From NCBI GenBank assembly GCA_003415625.1, contig PYIU01000005.1, positions 749,001 through 813,000 on the forward strand: 64,000 nt of DNA, in the 5' to 3' direction. Source of the DNA: Aquanectria penicillioides. Lineage: Eukaryota > Ascomycota > Sordariomycetes > Hypocreales > Nectriaceae. The position numbers and the translations under genes are program-made. The notes under the pieces are model-generated. The model was given only the letters and a program-made list of their open reading frames with translations, had not been told where the DNA came from and did no database searches. Of this stretch, positions 11,681-23,671 are shown in pieces; the stretch's first letter is position 1; each line of letters starts with the position of its first letter.

Positions 11681-12700
11681 CCCTCTTTGACCTAGATGCA
11701 CATGAATAAGGAGGCCCTCAAGTAAAACATCTCCGCCATATCAAGCCTAGTAGATGATCGCATTGCGGTGACGGATAATGCGGCATGGACGGCACGAATG
11801 ATGAGCATGGCTACCAGCCAACAACAGTACATAGCCCAGCATCCAGCAATGCAGTTAGCATACTTTGGTTGAATCACATTCAATAACTCAACTAAATTAA
11901 ATAGGATCACCATAGCCTCCGAGATTCCAAAAGGACCCTACGCATGTATGTCCTTGCCATCATAGAATACACGAAACGAGGTACTCCACGGGGTCCGTAG
12001 GAGCAGATGATCACCAATCACCAAGGACATGGGATTGGCCTTTGCATTCTACTTGCATCTTTACACAATATTTTCTGATAAGAAAAAACGATTAATTCAT
12101 GATGATATGTCGTTGCACATGCCATTCTCAATGGTGTTGGCTCCGAAGTATGGTTGCTCAAGTTGCCCCTCAGCATAGCCACGACAAGATGTTGGTATTG
12201 GATACCTGCCGCCCAAAAGATGTCTGTTGGCCATTGACACATTGGATCCATATGATTGGTAGAATACTGATAAAAAGAATCTCTACTCTAAAACTACTCT
12301 ACATCGCACATTCCTTCTGTGAATGTCCAACACTAGTGTCGATTGACCTCTCGCCCAGCCACCAATACCGGAATTCTCGCGTTTCAAACGAATTTCAGAA
12401 CAAGTCACACGGCGTCTCCTTGAGGATCATATCCTGCCTCAGACTGTTGGCCCAGGTCAATCGGATGATCTTGTAACTGTTGTATGCGCAATTGCAACAT
12501 CTCGAGCCTGCCAGATATCCTCGGCTGTTGACTCAAAGGAACAATCCTGAGAGACACAGCCGCCTAGTACAGGCCGGTCTAGCCGATGGTATTTGCCCGT
12601 ACCAACAAAGTCCTCGCCAGAAGGCGATACTCGGTCCTCGTTAGAAAGAAATCACGGAAGGGGATCGTTCGATACTGGAAGCATTAAGGAGGACAGAGAA

Positions 12701-12707
12701 ATATAAA
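12701..12707 (+). promoter_or_regulatory. TATA element of the 6-Cys secreted protein gene
   Basis: ATATAAA followed by AGAG, about 120 bases before the start codon at 12826. The leader between them is rich in CA and ends ATCAAGATG, a good fungal start context. Confidence 0.5.
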
Positions 12708-12825
12708 AGAGTCAGTCCGCCACTTCCATCATCCAATACCACCACCATCATCACAACACTTCTCTACCAAAGCAACAAGCCCATTAACACATACTATTAA
12801 CTTACCATCCCTTTCTACTATCAAG

Positions 12826-13232
12826 ATGCTTTTCCGAACTGTTTCTGTCGCCGTCGTGGCCCTCTTCTCCGCCGGTCTCTCCATGGCCTCTCCCGTTGCC
12901 AATGAGATGGCCCAGGCGCCCGGCGACGAGCTGCTTGTCGAAAGGGAGGTCTCTATTGCGACAGACCCTGGTAAATCACCCTGAATTGCCTTCAATTCCA
13001 CCAGGATGCCGACTAATACTTCTTGTTATAGTCCACGCCTGCAACTGCCCCAGGAACTGCAGCCACAAGAGGGGCTCCAGCTGCAAGTTTTATTCTGGAC
13101 CATCGACCGACTCCCCCATCACCAGCGGCAGTAAGACATGACCTCAAGGCGCCCTATAAACCAATGCATAAGTGACTGACGAATGATATAGAATGCTACC
13201 CGGCCCAGAATGGCATTTTGATCTGCCAGTAG
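12826..13232 (+). CDS. Small secreted cysteine-rich protein (6 Cys), unknown family
   Basis: Three exons, 12826-12970, 13032-13130 and 13192-13232, give 94 residues. The introns (61 and 61 bases) begin GTAAAT and GTAAGA, end ATAG, and have CTAAT and CTGAC branch sites. Residues 1-21 are a clear signal peptide (MLFRTVSVAVVALFSAGLSM, then A). A propeptide-like segment of about 30 residues follows, then a compact domain with Cys at 52, 54, 58, 66, 83 and 93 (C-x-C-x3-C-x7-C-x16-C-x9-C). Six Cys allow three disulfides; the HKRGSSCKFYSG stretch makes the middle basic. The last two Cys are reached only by splicing into the 41-base third exon, which supports the model. I do not assign a family. A secreted effector or antimicrobial role is inference from size and Cys content. 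Confidence 0.7.
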
Positions 13233-14084
13233 AAAACGGCCATCATTCGAGAATGACAGGGTGGATCGAAGAGTGTTGTTTCATTTTCCCTTTGTCTATT
13301 TCCTTGTTTCCTTTGTATTTTCATTATTTGTGTCTGGCTGTTGATCCGGCCAACTACCAAAAGAAAAGGTCAAGTGATGAGGCAATATCAAGCAATTGGA
13401 AAATCTAGCTAGCAGGCCACCTTTTGTTTCAATAAATCACTTGTTGTATCTTCGACTTGACATCAAATATGACTCAAAGAAGCTACATTGCCAACTCAGA
13501 ATCACTAGCGGTTGCATACGTCTATCCATTAACCGGTCTTGTGGCAGTACCTTCTTTTCAATTATAGGAAAGCTTCGGGAAATATGTGATATGCTCTCTT
13601 CTGTATAAGGAGACCAATCTAGTTTCGTTCCTTCTCTTGCCTTCTCCTGCGTTGTTTGTTACAAAACTGATACGTACAGGTTGTATGTGTCGTAGCAGCC
13701 CCCCGCACCGTTCCAACGCTTTTCGGTTCCTCCGGCAATCCTTATCCGATGGATTCAACCGCGCCCCAATACTTGTTACAGCTATGGCAAGTGCATAATC
13801 CCAGGCTCTGTTGGCAATTGGGCCACTGCAGATCCGATATTGTTGGCCCGCACTGTCTGCTATGTTTTGAGGCTAGTCTCGCTTCTTCGGTTGCAAATAC
13901 ATAAATAGTTGAGGCAAGCCACATGCGACTTTTTCTCAAATAGCCAGATCCTCCGCAGGTAATCCATATTTGCCTAACACGCAGTATTCGCATTTCCATG
14001 ACACTTCTATGAAACGAAAACAAACTATCAGTCCGTACAGATCGCGTATGCAACCATAAATTTGCACTTGTCCATGCCTAATCT
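13233..14084. other. Intergenic, no gene seen
   Basis: This is the 3' region between the 6-Cys secreted protein gene (plus) and the HET gene (minus), which converge. AT-rich, with short open frames lacking any domain. Confidence 0.6.
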
Positions 14085-16431
14085 TCATACAATGGTAACG
14101 AGTTTCTCATCCTTGACCAGGGTTGGCCACACATCCTCAAACCACGAATCCCTCTCTGCCCATGTCGTGAATGTGGTGGAAAACAAAGCCACCCGCTCAA
14201 ATTCTTCCACACCCGACGCCCCGTTTCGCTTCAATACTAGAAACCAGTCTGTGATGTCGAGCCCTTGGAATGTGTATGTATCAAACAAGTGAACAAGGAA
14301 AACGGGCGCGAGTTTGCAGCCACGAAAATTCTCGGCGTCGAAGAAGTCAAAGTCTGCCTGATCGTCATATTTGAAATCTGGGAAGAATCTGGCAGTAGCA
14401 CTCCTAAAATCGAGAGGGTTGACTTTAAATCTGCACGGATCAACCTTTGAGCTTCCTGTAGAGTACCACCGATGGTGTTCAATTGTGTATTTCACAGTTC
14501 CCCGCGAGGTCGAGCATGTACGACAGACTCGGCGCAAGTAAGCCTCGCAAAGATGACTCCGTATTCGAGCGAACGCTGGTCTCTTTATGGCCCCAGTGCT
14601 GTCAATTCCAGCGGGTTCGCACTTGACTTCCTCGACTTTGGCTTGGAAATCGCTCAGGAACCGTGTTGTCTTGGCGTAACTGTACTCCAATCCAATTTCG
14701 GTATCGACACTAGCCCATGACCAACTCGGAGCTCTCCAAATCGTAGGCCGAGGATAGTTGACTGGACGTCTCACTATCCACAGCATGCTCCTAGCAAAGC
14801 CCTGTCGCCAAATTCCGGCCAAATATTGATCTCCAGTCAGCTTTCCGATATTCTTTGCACATCCTGAAAGCGCCGGAAGCTTATCGCCGGGTTGTGTCAA
14901 TCGAAGCTTCGAGTACTGCACCACAGCAGCTTGCCAGTGCTGGTGGATTTGGGTTGTTGAATAGCTGCTTGGCATCCCATGAAACTTCTCCAGCTCCGCA
15001 TACTGACGTTTACTTTGGTTCATCCCTTTGATCCCTTCTGACCCGGGGGTTGCGTGGGGAAACATGAAGTGGTTATTGCATTCACAGGTGATGTGTCGGT
15101 CTCGGCACTCAAATTGCAGCTCGCGGTAGTTGCAGTACAGGACCCGCCGAGAGAGCATACGTTCTTGATAAACCCACGCTCTTGTAAAAAGAGGGAAAGC
15201 CTTTCTGAAGCTCTCCATGTCTTGAACTGGGCTCTCGGTCTTGCAATCGCGGATTGCGATGTGAGTGTCAAGCCCTTCTGCTTCGATCTGGATGCACAGG
15301 TCCGGTGTCTTTTCTGGAGAGTAGCATCCGCCACGGAAATCAGATGACAAGGCAGCGGCGATTGTAATGTATGCGTTGTAATAGATATCCGCCATCTTGC
15401 TTGACTGCTCTTCCCAGTCGAGCTTGGAATCTTGGATGATGCAGAGCGAGTCGATCCACAGGTATCTCATGCCCAGTCGACGGGTTATGAGTGCAGCATC
15501 CTGGAAGGTCTTGGGGAGAGAGGACCATGAAATTGCATTTTTGTGATTATTTATTGTCTTTCCCGTTGTTCGAATGGGCATTGGATCTGTGCCCCAGCAA
15601 TGAGACAAGCACACATATGTCCCAAGCTTGCCATTTGTTTCGACAAGTTTGACATCATTGCTATTGGAACTACCTTGGGGTTCCAAATCTAAAAGGCGCC
15701 GTGGCAATTCAACATTGTTACCATTGCCGCATAATTTATGAGAAGTCTCGCATTCTTGTATCCATTTGAACACCCGAGAGAATGATAGGTCTGATGCCGT
15801 ATCGCCAGTAAGTAAATTCGCGCACCGCATGCTATGCATAGGTGTTTTTGATCCTGCTGGCAATGAGTATATCATGGTTTGAATGTGATGAAAATAGATT
15901 GCACAGACCTGTGGGTGAGAAGATTTGAAAATATAGCAAACGATTGCTTCTTGTATCCTCCACTTTCAGATTGAAGCTGTAGGAAACCCACTCAAAGATG
16001 ACCTCGTCACGGACAAGGTCTGCTCTTGTAGAAAAAAAACAATCTAACAAGACCCTGAACAGTCGACAACTTCCGCAGCCCTTATTGGAAGAATTCTCCA
16101 AATCCCTCATGGTGAACGGATCCCTTTTCGTCTTCAACTGGCCCTTGGAGACCTTCTTGGTCGACTGGGCCTTTTGACGCTGGTTCTTAATTGCATTCTT
16201 TCCAAACTCTTTGACAGCCTCGCCTTTTTCTTTTTGACCACTCCTGTTGATTGTTTTCTTAAGAGATATACCTTGTTTCTCCTGCCATGTTTGGCAATCT
16301 AAGAGGCAGTTTTCAACCCCAAAAGTACCAAAGACATCAAATCTATCCCCCCGCTCAGTTTTGGCTGACTGGAGCGAGGAGACATCCTCAAACGGGACCA
16401 TAGAAGCTTTCATGTCAATGTATTGCAGCAA
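14085..16431 (-). CDS. HET-domain protein (heterokaryon incompatibility type)
   Basis: Two exons, 16431-15909 and 15853-14085, joined by a 55-base intron, give 763 residues. The HET domain starts with YVCLSHCWG at about residues 254-262 and continues through SLPKTFQDAALITRRLGMRY and LWIDSLCIIQD to the DIYYNAYITIAAA block near residue 335, all typical. HET domains act in non-self recognition and trigger cell death after fusion of unlike hyphae; many members have no known role. Upstream are a lysine-rich stretch and the segment SNKGCGSCRLFRVLLDCFF, usual in fungal HET proteins. The C-terminal 300 residues carry no recognised domain. Base composition is more AT-rich than in the core genes nearby, as often seen for fast-evolving het-like genes. 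The start could also be the Met at residue 7 or 11. Confidence 0.88.
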
Positions 16432-17001
16432 CTACAACATACAATCATTCGGTGAGAATGAAATGAAGTTACAGAATATGAGGCTCGGCGGGGCAACTCG
16501 ATTGGTATTTATGCGTGATTAGGTAACACCACGCAGCCTGATCTTACGTGAGGGTGCCTACTCCGCGGCCATCGCCAAGGACATGCTTATTAAGAACACG
16601 AAACTTCAGGTACTTGTAAGAAGTAGCCCATAATAACTTTCCAATCAGAGCTATGTCCATAGAATGATATCGTACCAAATGAACTGTTGTTTCGTAATTG
16701 TCTAAGTATGAATATCTTCGTTTCAGCCCAGAGAGCTCATAATAGATGAATTCTTGTATAGAACCATTGTATTCGTCTCAAAAATCGTAATCTGGATGAG
16801 AATCAATATATTAGTTATTTGTCAATGGTAGCATTAACCTCTACTCTCTATGTAAGCTCCAAAATCATTTCTATAGCATCGTAGAATGGCTCCATGTATA
16901 CCATTTACTTGGTCAAAAGCGGAAAGTTATTTCTCCCACAAGAAGTCGAACATCACTAGAATTCTCAGGTTAGCGCCGTTCACAGTCTTAATATCTGAAG
17001 C
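16432..17001. other. Intergenic, AT-rich
   Basis: 570 AT-rich bases between the 5' end of the HET gene and the 3' end of the transporter gene, both on the minus strand. No gene is seen. Confidence 0.6.
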
Positions 17002-20000
17002 TCACTTTAGTTGCTTTTGTAACTCGAGGCTCAATACTGTGCGTAATAGCTCAAGCGAGATGAAGGCAGTAAATGCTGGCTGATATGAGTTTTGCATCTG
17101 AAGTATCTCAGAATTAATCTTATGCAAGTGTCTCATCAGGGGATATGATTCTGAAACTGTAAGGAAAGGCGGTAGCGGTTTGGCATGTGACAGTGACGAG
17201 GCTAGATGGCAAAAGAGGGATGTCGTAGACTGAAACTGAAAGTCTGTCGAAGCCCAGGCTGCTGCCAAATGATGAGAGGACCACTCTGACGGTTCGTCTT
17301 CCAGCTGCTGAAAGGCCGGTGCAGGCATAGTTTGGGCAATATGCGCCATCAACGACAAAACTGTCAGGATTCTCTGCATGCCAGCTGTCAATTTGGAGTA
17401 TATCGCGCTGGGGAATTTCCCCCCGATAGGCGGCTCATAGGTCGCGAAGTGGTTGTTCATCCGAAGGCCATTTAATGCCAGCAGCTCTTGTTTATAGAGA
17501 TCCCCAAGAGTGCCTTGAAGTTGAGCATCTTCCGGGCTCAGTCCGTTCCTCACACTCTGTTGGTCTTTATTAATCCATCGGTCGACTGCAGTGTGCATGG
17601 CGCTGTAGAACCTCGCAAGATTAAACAGACTACCTCCGGCAAGTCGTGGAACTTTTGACTTTGCTGTAATAGGGTATGGAAAGATGGTCCAAAAGAACGA
17701 TGCAGTGCATCCTATTACAACTGCTAGGAGCTTGTAAGGGCCAAAAATATAAATCGGATAATATGGCTGTCCGTTTGACTCGGCCACCTGGATGCCAATT
17801 TTCTTGACCTAGAGAGAATTAACCATGCACCTTCAAACGGGTGACTAGATCTGGCTTACCTGGAGCTCATACGCGATGATGATGTTGAGTGTGACAATTG
17901 CAATAATGGAGGGGCCAAAAAGATGCGGCTTCTTCACGTAGGTATAGTGCTAGAATTGGTCAGTATACTCGTCAAGGTCAGCAAAAGCACCGAAATAACT
18001 CACCTCAATGACATTGGCGACGAAAAGAAATATAATCACCCCAGGCGTTCTGCCGTCAACAATGTACCACGCTACAAAACTAAAGGCGAGAGCAATTACA
18101 GTCGCCATGATGCGGGCGAAGAAGCCGAAAAACGACTGGCCGCTGGTCGGACTCATACCAATCACCACAACAATCATAGCCCAGACACCTCGCTGGTGCA
18201 CGAAGAATTCGTGCGATTGATGTATGAATGCTACAATTCCAATGCTCAGCGAGGCGGCGGCAACTCGTAAACCGAACATGCTCAGATCCGATCCGATGAG
18301 GTGCGAGATTGAGCGGAACCACTCACTACCGCGCTCTAGTGAATTGGCCGGTTTCAAGTGAACCAGGTCGACAACTTCAAGGCCCTCTACATGTTTCTCC
18401 GCGTCTTGTTGCTCCTCTGGTTGTGACGGAGGCGCTCTCTTTTCCTCGGAAGTCACATTCCGCGACTGGTACTGGCGTAGTCGGTCTGGGCCGATGAGGC
18501 GCGATCGCTTCATGGTGTTATCATCCGTCTTCTTCTTGGCAAAGCTGATGAGTTTGAGAGTAGCGTCAAGAACAAGAGTTTGCAGATTAAATAAGTATAA
18601 AACCAATAAGAAATCCTGGTGCACAATCATGTCCCTGTCGAGGTCCTGGGTCGTTTCCGAATCGGTGCTCTCGTGCCGAGAAGGAGGGCTGGAGGATTTG
18701 ACAAGAAATGCATCGGCCCGAAGATTTTGTCTCGCGATGGCCATTTCCTTGATGTTGAGCTGGTAATCGCTCACGAAGTTTGGAGAAGACGGATCCAAGC
18801 CCATCGGCACTGGTTCCCGAGTACCTGCCTCTGGGTCAGAGCCCTTCTGCTTAGGCTTCCCCGACTCGACAAGCTCCAATTGCATCAAGAAATATTGCAG
18901 GCCGGCGCTGACTAGAGTTTTGGTGTCTCCAAGGCACTGAGATAGCGCGTCGATGCTATGATCTATGGGCGCTTGGTCTCTAAAATCTAGGCCAGGGGTC
19001 GCCTTGTCTCGAGGGCGCAGTCGAGATTCTGCTTCTGTGAAACTATCGACAATGACTGGAAGAAGCGACATGCCAGACAGCGGGAGCAATACACCTCTCA
19101 AGAGAGTTGAGATTTCATCCAAGTCAGAAGCGCATAGTTTTCCCCACGTGACCTCGTTTCTGGAGTACTTCAGGCCTGCCTGGAGCTTAGCATCAAGTGC
19201 GTTCAGGGTTTCTGAGGCTTTGGTCAAGTGCGTCCGCGCTTTGCCAAATCTCGAGTCTGGCGGGGCCTGGTCGTCTTCCTGGTCGGAAGAATCCTCTTCT
19301 GAGGCCATGTAAGTTTTTTGTCTAGTTAGAAAATTAGTCCTCGAGGCCGTGTTGACAAAATCTGTCAGCGCTCGGAGCATTTCATTTGTCTCTCGGACAA
19401 ACTTGCGTGTGTCGTTGAAAACGCCTCCACGGCATGTTCTTGGGAGGACAAGCAATGAGACGGCAGTTGCAACTCCGAATCCGATAAGAAAAGTCTTGAT
19501 AACACGGACAACAAATACATAGCCATCGGAAACTTGGGCCCAATTGCCAGCACGGGTAAGGACGACTACGGCAAAGATGGATGAGGATACAATGGGATCC
19601 TGCAGCTCTGCCATGCGCCAGGCTCGTAGAGCATTTCCGACCCTAAATCAATCAGTACATATTCGTCATCAAGGTTTATTCCTGCTAACCAAATCATGAA
19701 AAATAGCCAAACAGCGGCAATGACAGATGCGTTGCTATCGTACAGGTCGGGCCGTTGATCGCTGCTAGGATCACGGGCCTTGACGGCCGTGTAAATGGCC
19801 AAACAGCTAATGGATGCTGTAACACATAGCGATAAAAGGCAAAAGAACATGACCTTGATGAACTTGGCGCGCGGCTGGAGGCATTGGGCCGAGACGGAGA
19901 TCAAGGCAGCCAAGTAGCCAGTAGTGGTGGTGACGTCTGCAACAGCAGAGCTCTGAGAGCTGCCAAACTGTTAGAAAACAGTCCGAGAGTACATTGCGCC

Positions 20001-20227
20001 TTTGGGTACCGACATTGCAATAACAATTGTTGGGGTGAGCGCGCCCTTCATCATCATAAGCAGACTTTCGGTGTCCATTCCGAGATCGGTCCACCAAGCC
20101 TTGGGACTCGCCCATCTACACCGGCATCAGCGAGAGTCCATGTCCAGAGTGGGGGGCGGCCACGGCCGAGGAAAAGAAGGAGCTACCTCTTGAGCCGAGA
20201 TCCGCTCAGATCTTGACGCCGGGCCAT
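17002..20227 (-). CDS. Bre4/ArAE-type membrane transporter (FUSC-like, DUF2421)
   Basis: Six exons are proposed: 20227-20187, 20115-20010, 19952-19690, 19642-18004, 17949-17860 and 17808-17002, giving 981 residues. All phases agree; introns are 47-71 bases. Order of parts: a short cytoplasmic start; a first membrane region with KGALTPTIVIAM and TTGYLAALISVSAQCLQPRA, typical of the N-terminal domain of fungal aromatic-acid-exporter-like proteins; a long hydrophilic middle with acidic and Ser-rich stretches (about 220-580); a second membrane block like FUSC_2 (about 590-715) with HQRGVWAMIVVVIGMSPTSG; then a C-terminal DUF2421-like region rich in helices. The group is annotated as putative ER or plasma-membrane transporters linked to brefeldin A sensitivity; the substrate is unknown. 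The first two exons are small and are the least certain part, but they restore the expected family start. Confidence 0.85.
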
Positions 20228-21205
20228 CGTGATCCAGCGACTACCGTTAATCAGATTTGCAGTGCCGGAGAGTCGACGACTTCGCGGCCATGGGCAAGCG
20301 ATGAGCGGAAGGTTTAATCAATTTGCCCCCCACGAGCATGTCCCAAAAACGGCCGCTTGGCCCTGGTTGATGACAACATGCTGGAACTGCCACTAGGCCT
20401 AAAAGGGCTATGCCGGTCCACGCCAAAGCCATGTTAATCCCGGCCTCACCATTCTAATCGGGTGACCCGGCATTCAGGAGGCTTGTATTACTGGATTAGG
20501 CAGGGAAAAATCGTGGCATGCATATTGCGTAATGATTATTTGAGCCGCAATTTTCCAATGTCGACTCGGGTGACGTGGGCGGCGCTCGGGGAAGATCGAC
20601 GTTCTGGGCGATTCAGCCTCGACTAAACAAACCCATGGACTCACACGACCTGAAATTTGCCAGAACTGTCACCTCAGCCCAATATGATCTATCAATCTAC
20701 ATCGGACAATTTCGACTCTCATCATAAGGCTTATCCGGAAATACGGACCTCGCCGCACTGCGCACGACGAAAAATCAATCATCCAGGATCCTAATCACGA
20801 TATCACTCCACATGTGCCCACAGTCGAGTACCCACACGCAATGTCTTCGTAACGACCCTGGCTCGCTACCAGAATAGGAGCAAATGAGAATCGGCCAAGA
20901 TATGTTGGCGAACGAGTCAAATCTCTTCGCAAAGCGGGTAGCTCCGTAGCTGTTGCAACATATGAAATCCACTCCTAGGGACACTCAAGACCAGGGTCAA
21001 ATAGAATTTGAGAAAACGGATTGCTGTAGATGCTTTCCCTATGTTTCTTTGCACCTAATGGCAGTACATGGTTTCCTCACTCAGTCGAATTGAACCTTTC
21101 GTCCTAGCTACAGATTGTCCTGTGCTATCGATATTTGGTTACGCGCGAATCGGTCTGTCGCAGTCAGTTGGTGCAACACATAGGAACCAGTCAAAACGCA
21201 CCATG
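20228..21205. other. Intergenic, no supported gene
   Basis: Promoter side of the transporter gene and 3' side of the next gene, both minus. A 69-codon open frame on the minus strand (20775-20984) has a protein-like mix but no domain and is not called. Confidence 0.5.
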
Positions 21206-23260
21206 CTAATCGTTCATTATGGCCAGCCTTTTGGCTTCTTCTACTTCTGGCAAGTTGGACATGAACTTGTCCAATAAATCACGTACTCGGTTGGCTTGAA
21301 GACATTTCAGAGTGTCCAAACGAAGAGCTTGCATCTCTAGCTCAGTAAACTCACGATCTCGCCTGCAGCACAATCTTCGTATGAGGGCATCTTCGTGGTG
21401 TCGCAAGCTGTCCGCGTCAACTTGGGGTACTGTCAGGCCAAGAAATTTCTTCATTTCCACCACCTCGAGATCTTCTGGCCTGACTTGAGGTGGCCCTTGG
21501 TCAGACATGGCGGCAGAAATCTTGACCTTGGAGCCGACAAAGGCGTAATCGATCCCCATATCGATCTTGGTCCGTATTTTGTCATCCCACAATTCATGAT
21601 TCACAGGGCGGTCCTCGAGCCTTGAGCACAGAATGATTGTCCACTGCCCCGGAATGAGATCACGCATCGCAGGGTAACAGTTGTAAACGGCATTGGAGAA
21701 ACAGCATGCATGTCCAAACTTGTGCGTTTCTGCCGGTAGCGGCCCGATTTCCACGTCATCAGATATTTCGATAGACTAGGAAGCACCGGCAAAGGAATAC
21801 GACGCCCGAATGCCCATGTTGGTCGCGGACATTCGTGCAAGTGGGAAGTCAGTCAGCGTTTCGAGAAAACGGAATAATCCTGTGATGGCCCGAATAGGAG
21901 TCAAAAGGGCGTCTCTGAGATTCAAGTATTCGAATTCAGGCGTTGATCCATACATGAGCTCGAGCTATGATACGCTATTGATAAGCAGTTGCACCACCGG
22001 AAAGGGTGAGAAAGCAGGCACATCGGCATAGGTCCAGGGGGTTCGGTGAACTGCTTGTGAAAGCCCAAAAGACAACACAAAGTTTTTTGCGCACGCCACC
22101 AGGGATATATTTTGCCAGGTTTGAGTACATAGGAGCGGTGATATCGGTCCTCTCTAGAGGCGCTTTGTTCAGGATGTAAAGGCTCTCAAGAGAATCGAGG
22201 GTCGACAAGGCTGCTCCAAGGTCAGGTGATTGCGCTGCCGGTATCCCGAGGTACTGAGGCTTTTCATATGCCGTAGCCCATCACCTGTTAGAGCAGCCTT
22301 TATGCATTCAGCCTGAAGATTGCGAAATATGGACCAGTCGAGGCAAGCCTGGCCTGCATACGCAAGCTTCAACAATGGCGCCGATGAGACAGAGCTCCCC
22401 ACCCGGTCAGCTGCTCTGCCAATCAGGTATTGGCGCATATGCTTTCGAAGCTGTGGAATGCCCTTCATCAAATCATCGAGCACTACAAAGTCAAAATTGT
22501 CGGCCGACGACGCGGTGTCAACAACCTTGACAATGCTCTGCTCTACCAAACTGGAGAGGTGTCTTGGCTGGCTTTGGTTATCGGATGCGGACGGATCAGT
22601 TGGCTGCCTCAAATCCCAGTTTTCCCTGGCCATAGTTCTGTACAGGCAACCAGATTAGCAGAACGATGTGAATCATGCACATTGGGATGACCTACCAGCC
22701 AGGGAATGGACGTCTATGAGTGAGCGTCTCTGGGATGAAGCGATCGGCAAATGAAATTTCTTTATCGCTCTCGTGGTATTTCTGAAGGTGTTCCCATCCC
22801 GTCAGTGGTCGCATCAATATACGAGCCCTCATCTCCGTCTCGCCGTCAGTATCAAAGGCGGAGTTTTCACCGAGCCCTACATAATTGGTCAGCTGCGCTG
22901 TAGTTTGGAGCCTCTTTGAGAAGTCCTACCTAAGAAATCTACGAGGAAGTACTTGACTCGTTCTAGTTCTGTGATATCCAACACCACTATGTTGAGATCC
23001 TCATCGTCATGATTACAAGATATTCCAAATGGCTCGGAAACAACGTCCGACACCGCAGCACGGACGAAGTCAAAACCAGTTCCAACAGTAAGACATGTCA
23101 CTAAGAATGAAAATACTGGAAACACCTCACTCCGCTTCTCTTGCTGCACAGGTCCGGGCGGCGAAGGATTACAGGGAAATATTACTCCGCAATGGCCAAC
23201 TGTTGGCGGAGCGCTGGTCAGTTTACCTTTGTAGAGAAAATTCGGAGAAGCCCGAGACAT
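21206..23260 (-). CDS. Conserved-looking fungal protein of unknown function, seven exons
   Basis: A model of seven exons joins protein-like stretches that otherwise lie in different frames: 23260-22930, 22876-22696, 22625-22285, 22234-22100, 22050-22022, 21964-21787 and 21729-21206, giving 572 residues with consistent phases. Blocks that read as real protein are FLYKGKLTSAPPTVGHCG at the start, VVLDITELERVKYFLVDFLG, RPLTGWEHLQKYHESD, TLDSLESLYILNKAPLERTD and a charged helical C-terminus. Two TAG codons that interrupt the continuous reading near 21,965 and 21,775 fall inside the last two proposed introns. The acceptor at 22626 and the 29-base fifth exon are the weakest points; if they are wrong the gene may be a pseudogene. 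I recognise no catalytic motif, signal peptide or membrane segment and assign no function. Confidence 0.55.
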
Positions 23261-23333
23261 TAGTTTAAAGCTGGAAGCCCATAGAGATAACTCGAACTAA
23301 CTGAGCCGAGAGATCTATAATGGCCGCCAACTG

Positions 23334-23425
23334 GGAGCCCATGCACACACCGGGTCCGGTGCGAATAAGATCATGTGACTTCAATACACCGGGTCCCGTG
23401 CTGATAAAATCACCTTAGTCACAAC
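23334..23425 (+). repeat. Left terminal inverted repeat
   Basis: Pairs with 23672-23764 on the opposite strand. Five of the seven differences between arms are transitions. Confidence 0.85.
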
Positions 23426-23671
23426 CTAGATATGTGTGCAGCCTGGCAAGAATGGAGAAGCGGCAATTTGTGCGTCGTGATACAACATGCCGAAGCCATT
23501 TCTTGGAGGAGGGGATAGGAGGCTTTCCTCCACAGTCACAGTTGAATTCAACATCAATTCTCCCATTCTAGCTCTTCCTGGACCTTCCTGTCACAAAGTC
23601 ATTGTGGCAAGAGAGAGAGTCATTATAGGTTGAATTAATAGCGTTAAATTGGGAAGAAAATGTCTTATAAA

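Larger units (their letters stand above)
11560..12825. promoter_or_regulatory. Shared divergent promoter region of two small secreted protein genes
   Basis: These 1,266 bases separate the start codons of two divergently transcribed genes for small cysteine-rich secreted proteins. TATA-like elements lie near each end (11674-11680 and 12701-12707). No open frame inside has support. The arrangement would allow joint control from common upstream sites, but no binding site was identified. Confidence 0.5.

Noticed and set aside
20775..20984. 69-codon minus-strand frame with a protein-like mix
   Set aside because: No good start context, domain or splice partner was found next to it.
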